From: Mediterraneibacter massiliensis
GTDB lineage: Bacteria; Bacillota; Clostridia; Lachnospirales; Lachnospiraceae
NCBI RefSeq assembly: GCF_001487105.1
Contig: NZ_LN913001.1
Span: forward strand, 1,141,353-1,205,352
Direction: 5' to 3'
Length of the DNA stretch: 64,000 bases
This document shows, piece by piece, positions 25,371 to 33,678 of the stretch (its first letter is position 1; each line of letters opens with the position of its first letter). A model generated the notes under the pieces. That model searched no databases and had not been told where the DNA came from. It worked only from the letters and a program-made list of their open reading frames with translations. A program made the translations under genes and the position numbers.

Positions 25371-27119
25371 CTATATTTCAGGTCTTTTTAAAATTTTTGT
25401 ATTTTTAATGATTGTTCGCATAGAGGCTTTCGTAATGATCTCGTAATCCGTACGGAATCCAAAACTCTGATGCAGAGCATCTGTAAGTTCCGTGCGAGTA
25501 TACGAAGGAATATAACTACTGGCAGCACTTAAAAAGGTCATATTCATGGCCCGCAGAGTTTGGATGATCTGGTCACAAGTGAATCTGTTCCCAATCTTTT
25601 TCTCTAAGAGCCGATAAATAATCAGGCTGATATAGCAAGTCATGAAATGGGCTTTGATCCGATCTTCTCGGCGGACAAATGCGGGACGGGAGCCGAGTTC
25701 ATCTTTCATGATCCGGAAGTTTTCCTCTATTTCCCAACGCTGCTGATTAATCCGGATGATATCACCCACGTCTCCTTCCAGATTCGTCACTACTGCGTAG
25801 AACCCATCATACATTGCTTCTTTTTCTATCTGTTCCTGATCAAGTCCATACACTGTTTTTTCAGCAATCTCTCCATCTTTGGTAACAGTCGTACGTTTTA
25901 CAAACCGCATAGGGTCATTTTGGTTTGTTCCTTTTCTCTTTTTTCCTGGTGAATCCAAGATCTTTTGTGCTCGTTCAATCTGACATTCCCGGAGCTTTCT
26001 CTGGTAAGCAGCATATTTCGGAGAATAGGTAACAATCAGTGTCTCATCCATATCTCCTGTTATAAGGGGATATTCCTTATAGTAAACGGAGTTATAGATT
26101 TCTTCATCTGTTTCATCCAGTGTACGAAGGTCGATGAACTTCTGTGCTCCTATCTTGCGGAACTGTGTGGGATTCATCGCTTCTTTTCGCTCTTCCGCCT
26201 TCATTTTTTTCAGGGAATGTGTGATTACATAAGCCCTGTGGTTGAAACTGTTGAAGCGGCGGTTGTTGTGAGAACCCAATCCACTGTCTGAACAGAAAAT
26301 AAATTCGCTGCAGTTGAAATCCCGGATGATCTTTTGCTCTAACGGTTTTAAAGTGGTCTGCTCATTCTGGTTTCCGGGAAAAATATCGAAAGACAGAGGA
26401 ATTCCATCCGCATCCATAAATAATCCCATGGTGACAATCGGATTTGGTCGGTGTTCTTTGCTTTTGCCGTATTTGCGTAGTTCATCTTCCTGCTCGATCT
26501 CGAAATAGAAGTTTGTGCAGTCATAGTACAGGATTTTTTTGTTCCGGGGATGGACAAAGTTGGAATTCCGGTATAACTCACTTTGTATAAAATCGGATTC
26601 TTCTGCAATAACAGAAAGGGCGCGGTAAACATCCTGCAAATGATACTTTGGTGGTTCCAGCAGAGTTTTGCAGTACTCATAGCTTTCACGTTTACTGGAA
26701 GGATGGAGAATGCGTGCATAGATCAGATCCGTAAAAACAGCGAGCAGGTCATACTGATACTTGTGACGACTTTTGATCGACCGACAGATCTTATCCAGCC
26801 GGAGCTCTGTAACCAGAGACTGGAGAAAGAGATATCCGGTATTAAAAAGGCGCTGTTCATTTTTTAGGATGCGAGCTCCTTGTGAAAAGTCCACTGATAC
26901 TTTTCCATTTTTCAGATTATAAAGTTCGGTTTCTTTCTTTGCCTCGTTTCTGGCCCACGCCATCATCTTATCCTTATCATTGTCGAATTGTGCGAGGAGA
27001 TCGTTCATCTTTCCCAATTTTTTATAGATATGGGAGGAAGTTTTTCCATTCTCTTTGCGGAAGGACTGATAAATATATACATCTTTGTTGTTTGCACTAC
27101 CTGTGATATTTACGTACAT
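25371..27119 (-). CDS. IS1634-family (DDE) transposase, copy 1
   Basis: The 582-residue transposase is of the IS1634 branch of the IS4 superfamily. Blocks seen include YYDCTNFYFEIEQEDELRKYGKSKEHR with a catalytic-type Asp, FIFCSDSGLGSHNN with the second Asp, and the YREK-like region INQQRWEIEENFRIMKDELGSRPAFVR with the Glu. The reading frame is intact with no stops. Protein sequence is identical to copy 2, indicating recent duplication or transposition. An internal hairpin near 27187-27216 would block read-through transcription entering from the right end. Confidence 0.9.
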   Translation of the reverse strand: MYVNITGSANNKDVYIYQSFRKENGKTSSHIYKKLGKMNDLLAQFDNDKDKMMAWARNEAKKETELYNLKNGKVSVDFSQGARILKNEQRLFNTGYLFLQSLVTELRLDKICRSIKSRHKYQYDLLAVFTDLIYARILHPSSKRESYEYCKTLLEPPKYHLQDVYRALSVIAEESDFIQSELYRNSNFVHPRNKKILYYDCTNFYFEIEQEDELRKYGKSKEHRPNPIVTMGLFMDADGIPLSFDIFPGNQNEQTTLKPLEQKIIRDFNCSEFIFCSDSGLGSHNNRRFNSFNHRAYVITHSLKKMKAEERKEAMNPTQFRKIGAQKFIDLRTLDETDEEIYNSVYYKEYPLITGDMDETLIVTYSPKYAAYQRKLRECQIERAQKILDSPGKKRKGTNQNDPMRFVKRTTVTKDGEIAEKTVYGLDQEQIEKEAMYDGFYAVVTNLEGDVGDIIRINQQRWEIEENFRIMKDELGSRPAFVRREDRIKAHFMTCYISLIIYRLLEKKIGNRFTCDQIIQTLRAMNMTFLSAASSYIPSYTRTELTDALHQSFGFRTDYEIITKASMRTIIKNTKILKRPEI

Positions 27120-27186
27120 AAAAAACCTCTTTTCTTTTTATTATATCACAACTAGCACAAACAAGCACTAATAAATTTAAAAAATT

Positions 27187-27220
27187 TGACAAAAAAAGTG
27201 CCTTTTTATAGGCATTGTAA
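27187..27220 (-). terminator. Inward-facing terminator-like hairpin at the IS right end (copy 1)
   Basis: On the minus strand AATGCCT, a short A-rich loop and AGGCACTTTTTTT form a terminator between the right inverted repeat and the transposase promoter region. It probably insulates the transposase from outside transcription. The identical structure occurs at about 29449-29482 in copy 2. Confidence 0.55.
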
Positions 27221-27253
27221 GGTTTTTTTCTTTATTCAACTGTCAAACCCCCG

Positions 27254-27542
27254 ACTGCTCAAATACAATCGTCTATATTATCCGGCAAGATAAATTCGTC
27301 TACTTGCTGATCAGCTACGCCCTGCTTATAAAAAAACATGGTCGACAGAGCTTAGGCAGGTGCTTTTTATTTTCATGAAACATAGCAGAAAATATGTGTT
27401 TTTATTATCCATTCTCATTTTACATCACACCACTGGACTATGATTATTCAACAAAATTCTATACTATTTTCATTATTATACATTTACAAATTGTTAAATA
27501 CAAGAAAATATGATACTATGCAGACAAATAAACAGATGTAAT
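27254..27542. other. AT-rich passenger segment between the two IS copies
   Basis: These 289 bp lie between the right end of copy 1 and the left end of copy 2. No convincing gene is present; the longest short frame is 26 codons on the minus strand (about 27338-27258). A sigma-A-like promoter (TTGTTA, 17 bp, TACTAT) near 27493-27521 points into copy 2. This is presumably DNA carried along from a donor site. Confidence 0.6.
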
Positions 27543-29515
27543 CCCGTCTTTGACAGTTAGAAGAGAAAAAAACGGCTACAAACCCAGTAAATATGGGAGG
27601 TGTAGCCGTTTCTTGTCTTGCATCGATATGTGCTATATTTCAGGTCTTTTTAAAATTTTTGTATTTTTAATGATTGTTCGCATAGAGGCTTTCGTAATGA
27701 TCTCGTAATCCGTACGGAATCCAAAACTCTGATGCAGAGCATCTGTAAGTTCCGTGCGAGTATACGAAGGAATATAACTACTGGCAGCACTTAAAAAGGT
27801 CATATTCATGGCCCGCAGAGTTTGGATGATCTGGTCACAAGTGAATCTGTTCCCAATCTTTTTCTCTAAGAGCCGATAAATAATCAGGCTGATATAGCAA
27901 GTCATGAAATGGGCTTTGATCCGATCTTCTCGGCGGACAAATGCGGGACGGGAGCCGAGTTCATCTTTCATGATCCGGAAGTTTTCCTCTATTTCCCAAC
28001 GCTGCTGATTAATCCGGATGATATCACCCACGTCTCCTTCCAGATTCGTCACTACTGCGTAGAACCCATCATACATTGCTTCTTTTTCTATCTGTTCCTG
28101 ATCAAGTCCATACACTGTTTTTTCAGCAATCTCTCCATCTTTGGTAACAGTCGTACGTTTTACAAACCGCATAGGGTCATTTTGGTTTGTTCCTTTTCTC
28201 TTTTTTCCTGGTGAATCCAAGATCTTTTGTGCCCGTTCAATCTGACATTCCCGGAGCTTTCTCTGGTAAGCAGCATATTTCGGAGAATAGGTAACAATCA
28301 GTGTCTCATCCATATCTCCTGTTATAAGGGGATATTCCTTATAGTAAACGGAGTTATAGATTTCTTCATCTGTTTCATCCAGTGTACGAAGGTCGATGAA
28401 CTTCTGTGCTCCTATCTTGCGGAACTGTGTGGGATTCATCGCTTCTTTTCGCTCTTCCGCCTTCATTTTTTTCAGGGAATGTGTGATTACATAAGCCCTG
28501 TGGTTGAAACTGTTGAAGCGGCGGTTGTTGTGAGAACCCAATCCACTGTCTGAACAGAAAATAAATTCGCTGCAGTTGAAATCCCGGATGATCTTTTGCT
28601 CTAACGGTTTTAAAGTGGTCTGCTCATTCTGGTTTCCGGGAAAAATATCGAAAGACAGAGGAATTCCATCCGCATCCATAAATAATCCCATGGTGACAAT
28701 CGGATTTGGTCGGTGTTCTTTGCTTTTGCCGTATTTGCGTAGTTCATCTTCCTGCTCGATCTCGAAATAGAAGTTTGTGCAGTCATAGTACAGGATTTTT
28801 TTGTTCCGGGGATGGACAAAGTTGGAATTCCGGTATAACTCACTTTGTATAAAATCGGATTCTTCTGCAATAACAGAAAGGGCGCGGTAAACATCCTGCA
28901 AATGATACTTTGGTGGTTCCAGCAGAGTTTTGCAGTACTCATAGCTTTCACGTTTACTGGAAGGATGGAGAATGCGTGCATAGATCAGATCCGTAAAAAC
29001 AGCGAGCAGGTCATACTGATACTTGTGACGACTTTTGATCGACCGACAGATCTTATCCAGCCGGAGCTCTGTAACCAGAGACTGGAGAAAGAGATATCCG
29101 GTATTAAAAAGGCGCTGTTCATTTTTTAGGATGCGAGCTCCTTGTGAAAAGTCCACTGATACTTTTCCATTTTTCAGATTATAAAGTTCGGTTTCTTTCT
29201 TTGCCTCGTTTCTGGCCCACGCCATCATCTTATCCTTATCATTGTCGAATTGTGCGAGGAGATCGTTCATCTTTCCCAATTTTTTATAGATATGGGAGGA
29301 AGTTTTTCCATTCTCTTTGCGGAAGGACTGATAAATATATACATCTTTGTTGTTTGCACTACCTGTGATATTTACGTACATAAAAAACCTCTTTTCTTTT
29401 TATTATATCGCAACTAGCACAAACAAGCACTAATAAATTTAAAAAATTTGACAAAAAAAGTGCCTTTTTATAGGCATTGTAAGGTTTTTTTCTTTATTCA
29501 ACTGTCAAACCCCCG
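27543..29515 (-). mobile_element. IS1634-type insertion sequence, copy 2 (1,973 bp)
   Basis: Same ends, same length, same orientation and almost the same sequence as copy 1. Its right end is directly followed by the second 100-bp direct repeat, while its left end abuts the passenger DNA. The placement of the direct repeats shows that copy 1, passenger and copy 2 inserted as one unit, or became one by recombination. Confidence 0.9.
27633..29381 (-). CDS. IS1634-family (DDE) transposase, copy 2
   Basis: Intact 582-residue transposase, identical in protein sequence to copy 1 at 25371-27119. One synonymous base difference in an Arg codon (near 28232) distinguishes them. Both copies appear functional, so the unit could still move or recombine. 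Homologous recombination between the two direct copies would delete one IS and the passenger. Confidence 0.9.
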   Translation of the reverse strand: MYVNITGSANNKDVYIYQSFRKENGKTSSHIYKKLGKMNDLLAQFDNDKDKMMAWARNEAKKETELYNLKNGKVSVDFSQGARILKNEQRLFNTGYLFLQSLVTELRLDKICRSIKSRHKYQYDLLAVFTDLIYARILHPSSKRESYEYCKTLLEPPKYHLQDVYRALSVIAEESDFIQSELYRNSNFVHPRNKKILYYDCTNFYFEIEQEDELRKYGKSKEHRPNPIVTMGLFMDADGIPLSFDIFPGNQNEQTTLKPLEQKIIRDFNCSEFIFCSDSGLGSHNNRRFNSFNHRAYVITHSLKKMKAEERKEAMNPTQFRKIGAQKFIDLRTLDETDEEIYNSVYYKEYPLITGDMDETLIVTYSPKYAAYQRKLRECQIERAQKILDSPGKKRKGTNQNDPMRFVKRTTVTKDGEIAEKTVYGLDQEQIEKEAMYDGFYAVVTNLEGDVGDIIRINQQRWEIEENFRIMKDELGSRPAFVRREDRIKAHFMTCYISLIIYRLLEKKIGNRFTCDQIIQTLRAMNMTFLSAASSYIPSYTRTELTDALHQSFGFRTDYEIITKASMRTIIKNTKILKRPEI

Positions 29516-29615
29516 GAAACCGAAAAGAAATTCTTAAGAATTTTTGTAGGTTTTAGATGAGTTTTAGGCAGAGTGAGAGGAAATACTTGCCGGGTATCTC
29601 ATTTAGTGGTATGAT
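29516..29615 (+). repeat. Right copy of the 100-bp direct repeat, carrying the working folC promoter
   Basis: Identical to 25181-25280. It begins with GAAACCGAAAAG at the IS end and finishes exactly with the TATGAT -10 box. This copy restores an intact promoter in front of folC after the insertion. Confidence 0.88.
29587..29615 (+). promoter_or_regulatory. Promoter of the folate operon
   Basis: TTGCCG (29587-29592), a 17-bp spacer ending TGG, and TATGAT (29610-29615) make a sigma-A promoter 38 bp before the folC start. The -10 box is the last base block of the duplicated 100-bp segment. Confidence 0.6.
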
Positions 29616-29652
29616 GGACATCAGTGATTGAATACAGAAAGGAAAAAAGAAC

Positions 29653-30954
29653 GTGACCTATCAAGAAGCAAGGGTATATTTGGACGAAGTGTCGAAATAC
29701 GGAAGTGTACTTGGCTTGGATACAATCCGAGGTCTGTTGCGTGAGCTTGGCGATCCCCAGAATGATCTAAAGTTCATACATATTGCAGGAACGAATGGAA
29801 AAGGTTCTGTACTTGCATACACTTCAACCATTTTAAGTGAGGCAGGATACAGGATCGGGCGCTATGTTTCACCGACAGTGGTTTCCTATTTGGAGAGGAT
29901 CCAGATAGACGGCAAAATGATAACAGAGGAGTCCTTTGCAGGACTGACGCAGAGAATAAAAGAAGCGATTGCCCGAATGAAGGCTGCGGGAAAACCCCAT
30001 CCGACAGTTTTCGAGATAGAGACGGCGATGGCTTTTTTGTATTTCCGGGAAGAAAAGTGTAATCTTGTTGTTTTAGAAACAGGGCTTGGCGGTGCACTGG
30101 ATGCGACGAATATAATAGAAAACGTGCTGTGCGCGGTATTTGCTTCTATTAGCAGAGATCATATGGGGATATTGGGAAATACAGTAGAAGCGATCACAGA
30201 AAATAAGGCAGGCATCATAAAGCAAGGCTGTACAGTGGTTACGACAAGACAGCAGGAAAAAGTGAAAGAAATCTTGCAAAAAAAAGCGAATAAAAAAGCG
30301 TGTCCATTTATAGAAGCAGATATGAGCGCAGTGGAAATACTGGAAGGATCCTATAAGGGAAGCTGTTTTTCTTATAAAGAGTATCCCCGGATACGTACAT
30401 GTCTGGCAGGAAATAATCAGGTGGAGAATGCCGTGACCGCGCTGGAGATTATAGAAGTGCTGAAAGACAAAGGGTATGAGATCGCACCGAACTGTGTGTA
30501 CCGGGGAATGGAAAAGACGAGATGGACAGGCAGGTTTTCCTGCATTTTAGAACATCCTCTCATGATTCTAGATGGAGCGCACAATGAAGATGCGGCACGG
30601 CGCCTGTATGAAAATGTGACAGCTTATCTGCCGGGGCGACGGCTGATCTACATTATGGGAGTATTTAAAGATAAGGAATACGCAAAGATCGTACAGATCA
30701 TGTGCCCTCTCGCGGCATCCGTCCATACGGTGGATCTGCCGGATAAAGAGAGATCGCTTTCGGCAGAGAAGCTGGCTGAGGAAGCAGAAAAATATTGCCC
30801 GGCGGCGCAGGCGGAAAAAAGTATCGAAAATGCGGTGGACAAAGCGATGGCGGAGGCGGGAGAAGAAGATGCGATCCTGGTGTTCGGTTCGCTGTCTTAT
30901 CTGGGCGAAGTTTTGGAGATTGTGAAAAAAAGGAGAGAAATAGATGATAGATGA
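29653..30954 (+). CDS. folC: Folylpolyglutamate/dihydrofolate synthase
   Basis: This 433-residue Mur-ligase-like enzyme adds glutamate to dihydropteroate and folates. It shows the ATP-binding loop [16 protein letters not shown] (about 43-58), [47 protein letters not shown], and in the C-terminal domain [15 protein letters not shown]. The start is GTG 29653 with AAAGGA about 9 nt ahead. Its end overlaps folE by 11 bp. It is the first gene of a five-gene folate operon. Confidence 0.94.
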   Translation: MTYQEARVYLDEVSKYGSVLGLDTIRGLLRELGDPQNDLKFIHIAGTNGKGSVLAYTSTILSEAGYRIGRYVSPTVVSYLERIQIDGKMITEESFAGLTQRIKEAIARMKAAGKPHPTVFEIETAMAFLYFREEKCNLVVLETGLGGALDATNIIENVLCAVFASISRDHMGILGNTVEAITENKAGIIKQGCTVVTTRQQEKVKEILQKKANKKACPFIEADMSAVEILEGSYKGSCFSYKEYPRIRTCLAGNNQVENAVTALEIIEVLKDKGYEIAPNCVYRGMEKTRWTGRFSCILEHPLMILDGAHNEDAARRLYENVTAYLPGRRLIYIMGVFKDKEYAKIVQIMCPLAASVHTVDLPDKERSLSAEKLAEEAEKYCPAAQAEKSIENAVDKAMAEAGEEDAILVFGSLSYLGEVLEIVKKRREIDDR

Positions 30955-31501
30955 GGAGAAGGTAAAGCAGGGGATCCGGCTTCTGTTGGAAGGAATAGGT
31001 GAAGATATAAATCGGGAAGGTCTTTTGGAGACACCGGACAGGATCGCTCGTATGTATCGAGAGATATGCGGGGGAATGGAAGAAGATGCAGGAGAACATC
31101 TTTTGAAAACTTTTCACGTGGACAGTAGTGAGATGGTAATAGAAAAGGACATTACCTTTTATTCGACCTGCGAACATCATCTGCTCCCCTTTTATGGAAA
31201 GGCGCATATTGCGTATATACCCAACGGGAAGGTCGTGGGTTTAAGCAAGTTGGCACGTACAGTGGAAGTGTTTGCGAGGAGACTGCAGTTGCAGGAACAG
31301 CTTACTGGTCAGATTGCGGACGCGCTGATGGAACATATAGATCCGAAAGGAGCAATTGTACTGTTGGAAGCAGAGCATATGTGCATGACTATGAGAGGAA
31401 TCAAAAAACCGGGAAGCAAGACAGTTACATTAGCCCGTAGAGGAGCATTTCTCCGAGATCCTGCTCTGGAGGAACAGTTTTTCCGGATGCTGAGTCGTTA
31501 G
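30944..31501 (+). CDS. folE: GTP cyclohydrolase I (type IA)
   Basis: This 185-residue enzyme converts GTP to 7,8-dihydroneopterin triphosphate, the first folate step. Zinc ligands are Cys76 and His79 in [10 protein letters not shown] and Cys147 in [11 protein letters not shown]. The motif [26 protein letters not shown] is also characteristic. AGGAG precedes the ATG inside folC. Length and motifs are those of canonical FolE, not the type IB enzyme. Confidence 0.96.
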   Translation: MIDEEKVKQGIRLLLEGIGEDINREGLLETPDRIARMYREICGGMEEDAGEHLLKTFHVDSSEMVIEKDITFYSTCEHHLLPFYGKAHIAYIPNGKVVGLSKLARTVEVFARRLQLQEQLTGQIADALMEHIDPKGAIVLLEAEHMCMTMRGIKKPGSKTVTLARRGAFLRDPALEEQFFRMLSR

Positions 31502-31514
31502 GAGGGCTGCTAAG

Positions 31515-32006
31515 ATGAAGAGAGTCAATGCGATCTGGGAACATCCTGTATTCCAGGCATATTATAAAAGGCTGCAGGAACTGGAAGCTGACAGGATTTT
31601 TTGCAGGCACCAGTTGGAACATCTGCTGGATACGGCGCGAATCGCATATATACAGAATCTGGAGGAACATCTGGGGTTAGAAAAGGAGTGGATCTACGCG
31701 GCTTCGCTTTTACATGATGTAGGAAAATGCTGTCAGTATGAGGAAGGGATACCTCATGAAGTGGCCTCTGCGCAGATTGCGGAGAAAATCTTACGTACAC
31801 TACCGAATGAGCAGTGTTTTACGGAAGAGGAAATACGGCAGATTGTAACGGCAGTCAAGGGACATAGAAAAGCGAGGGAAAATATGGAGCCGTTGGAAAA
31901 ACTGCTCTGTGAAAGTGACAAGAAATCCCGGATGTGTTATGCATGTCCGGCAGAGAAACTGTGCAGTTGGTCTGAAGAAAAGAAAAATAAGGAGATAGAA
32001 AGGTGA
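31515..32006 (+). CDS. HD-domain hydrolase in the folate operon
   Basis: This 163-residue protein has the HD metal site: His36, His67-Asp68 in SLLHDVGKC, His81 in GIPHEVAS. The C-terminus has four cysteines (132, 141, 144, 150) in an RMCYACPAEKLCSW-type arrangement that could bind metal. HD proteins cleave phosphate esters. Its place between folE and folP suggests removal of phosphates from dihydroneopterin triphosphate, a step with no obvious gene in the operon; that is inference. It overlaps folP by 4 bp (GTGA). Confidence 0.72.
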   Translation: MKRVNAIWEHPVFQAYYKRLQELEADRIFCRHQLEHLLDTARIAYIQNLEEHLGLEKEWIYAASLLHDVGKCCQYEEGIPHEVASAQIAEKILRTLPNEQCFTEEEIRQIVTAVKGHRKARENMEPLEKLLCESDKKSRMCYACPAEKLCSWSEEKKNKEIER

Positions 32007-32824
32007 AAATAGGGAATAGATTTTTTGATACAGAGAACAAGACATATATCATGGGTATCCTGAATGTGACGCCGGATTCTTTTTCTGACGGGGGACGATA
32101 TAACCAGATGGATAAGGCGTTGTTTCACGCAGGAGAGATGATAGCGGACGGAGCGGATATTCTGGATATAGGCGGAGAATCTACAAGACCCGGACATACA
32201 CGGATCCCAGATGAAGAAGAAATCGACCGTGTTGTTCCGGTGATCGAGAAGATCAGGCAGGAATACGATATTCCGGTTTCTGTGGATACATATAAGAGCA
32301 AAGTGGCTAAGGCGGCGCTGGAGGCAGGCGCAGATCTGGTCAACGATATATGGGGGCTGAAGGCGGATGAGGAAATGGCGGCTTTGATCGCCGCATATAA
32401 GGTGCCCTGCTGTCTGATGCATAATCGTACAAATATGGAGTATAAAAATTTCCTGCAGGATTTTATAGAAGATCTGCAGGAGAGCGTAAAACTGGCACAG
32501 AAAGCCGGTATTGAAGAGGATAAGATCATTTTGGATCCAGGAGTAGGATTTGCCAAAACATGTGAGATGAACCTGGAGATCATACATCGTCTGGAGATCC
32601 TGCATGATCTTGGGTATCCGATCTTACTAGGGACATCCAGAAAATCAGTGATAGGGCTGACACTGGATCTCCCGGCAGAAGAAAGAGAAGAAGGCACGCT
32701 TGTGACAACTGTGTTTGGAGTACAAAAACGCTGCGCTTTTGTGCGAGTACATGATGTGAAGAAAAATAAACGGGCGGTGCAGATGACGGAAGCGTTGTTG
32801 AGGGAACACACAACAGACCGGTAA
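32003..32824 (+). CDS. folP: Dihydropteroate synthase
   Basis: This 273-residue TIM-barrel enzyme condenses hydroxymethyl-dihydropterin diphosphate with p-aminobenzoate and is the sulfonamide target. Signatures are MGILNVTPDSFSDGG (about 13-27), DILDIGGESTRPG, VSVDTYKSKVAKAAL, LVNDIWGLK, ILDPGVGFAKT and LLGTSRKS. It starts at GTG 32003, overlapping the HD gene. It is followed 22 bp later by folBK. Confidence 0.95.
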   Translation: MKIGNRFFDTENKTYIMGILNVTPDSFSDGGRYNQMDKALFHAGEMIADGADILDIGGESTRPGHTRIPDEEEIDRVVPVIEKIRQEYDIPVSVDTYKSKVAKAALEAGADLVNDIWGLKADEEMAALIAAYKVPCCLMHNRTNMEYKNFLQDFIEDLQESVKLAQKAGIEEDKIILDPGVGFAKTCEMNLEIIHRLEILHDLGYPILLGTSRKSVIGLTLDLPAEEREEGTLVTTVFGVQKRCAFVRVHDVKKNKRAVQMTEALLREHTTDR

Positions 32825-32846
32825 GAACGGGAAAGGAAATAAAAGA

Positions 32847-33659
32847 ATGGACAAAATCAAGATAGAAGATCTGGAAGTGTTTGCCAGACATGGAGTATTT
32901 CCGGAAGAAAACGTGCTCGGACAGAAGTTTCTTGTCTCTGCCGTATTGTATGTAGATACAAGGAAAGCTGGAATGACAGATGAACTGACGGCTTCCATCC
33001 ACTACGGAGAGGTCAGCCAGTTTATCGATCGTTTTATGAAAGAGAATACGTGTAAGCTGATCGAACGCGCGGCAGAGCGTCTGGCAGAAGAATTGCTTTT
33101 ACATACGCCGCTTTTAAAAAAGATAAAATTGGAAATAAAAAAGCCATGGGCGCCTGTGGGACTGCCCCTCAAAACGGTATCTGTGGAGATCGAAAGAGGC
33201 TGGCATACCGCCTATATCGCGCTTGGATCGAATATGGGAGAGAAAGAGAAGTATCTGGATATGGCAGTGGGGAAGTTGAAAGAAACGAAAGGATGCAAAG
33301 TAGAGAAGGTGTCTTCTTATCTTGTAACGCCTCCTTATGGATTTACAGAGCAGGAAGATTTCTTAAATGCATGTCTGGAACTGAAGACACTGCTCATGCC
33401 GGGTGAACTGCTTGCCAGGCTCCATGAGATCGAGCAGGAGGCCGGACGCGAAAGAGTGATCCATTGGGGACCGCGGACGCTGGATCTGGATATTATTTTT
33501 TATGATGATATGATCTGTCAGGAGGAAACACTTTGTATTCCCCATGTAGAGATGCATAAGAGGAAATTTGTCCTTGCGCCCTTGCATGAAATCGCGCCGT
33601 ATAAGAGACATCCGGTATATGGAAAGACAGTCAGAGAGATGCTAGAAGAGCTGGGATAA
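32847..33659 (+). CDS. folBK: Fused dihydroneopterin aldolase / HPPK
   Basis: The 270-residue bifunctional enzyme joins dihydroneopterin aldolase (FolB, about 1-118, IKIEDLEVFARHGVFPEE and LIERAAERLAEELL) to 6-hydroxymethyl-dihydropterin pyrophosphokinase (FolK, about 124-270, YIALGSNMGEKEKYL, WGPRTLDLDIIFYDD and PHVEMHKRKFVLAPL). The fusion is common in clostridia and supplies the FolP substrate from dihydroneopterin. It ends the operon; its stop lies in the loop of a terminator. Confidence 0.95.
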   Translation: MDKIKIEDLEVFARHGVFPEENVLGQKFLVSAVLYVDTRKAGMTDELTASIHYGEVSQFIDRFMKENTCKLIERAAERLAEELLLHTPLLKKIKLEIKKPWAPVGLPLKTVSVEIERGWHTAYIALGSNMGEKEKYLDMAVGKLKETKGCKVEKVSSYLVTPPYGFTEQEDFLNACLELKTLLMPGELLARLHEIEQEAGRERVIHWGPRTLDLDIIFYDDMICQEETLCIPHVEMHKRKFVLAPLHEIAPYKRHPVYGKTVREMLEELG

Positions 33660-33678
33660 ACCCAGCTCCCTTTGTTTT
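33648..33678. terminator. Terminator between folBK and aroA
   Basis: GAGCTGGG (33648-33655) and CCCAGCTC (33661-33668) form a hairpin with a five-base loop, followed by CCTTTGTTTT. It terminates the folate operon and meets the 3' end of the leftward aroA. Confidence 0.75.

Larger units (their letters stand above)
25281..27253 (-). mobile_element. IS1634-type insertion sequence, copy 1 (1,973 bp)
   Basis: The element runs from CCCGTCTTTGACAGTT to AACTGTCAAACCCCCG. The two ends are imperfect inverted repeats sharing TTTGACAGTT and an inner AAAAAAAC. It carries one transposase gene on the minus strand. It is nearly identical to copy 2: the two differences I noticed are at about 25970 (T versus C, synonymous) and 27151 (A versus G, upstream of the gene). 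Same orientation and same length as copy 2. Confidence 0.9.

Noticed and set aside
25965..26291. Plus-strand frames inside both IS copies
   Set aside because: They are antisense shadows of the transposase, duplicated only because the IS is duplicated.
25181..29615. Interpretation as a simple tandem gene duplication
   Set aside because: The duplicated 100 bp lie only at the outer edges and the IS termini are precise inverted repeats, which fits transposition rather than unequal crossing-over.
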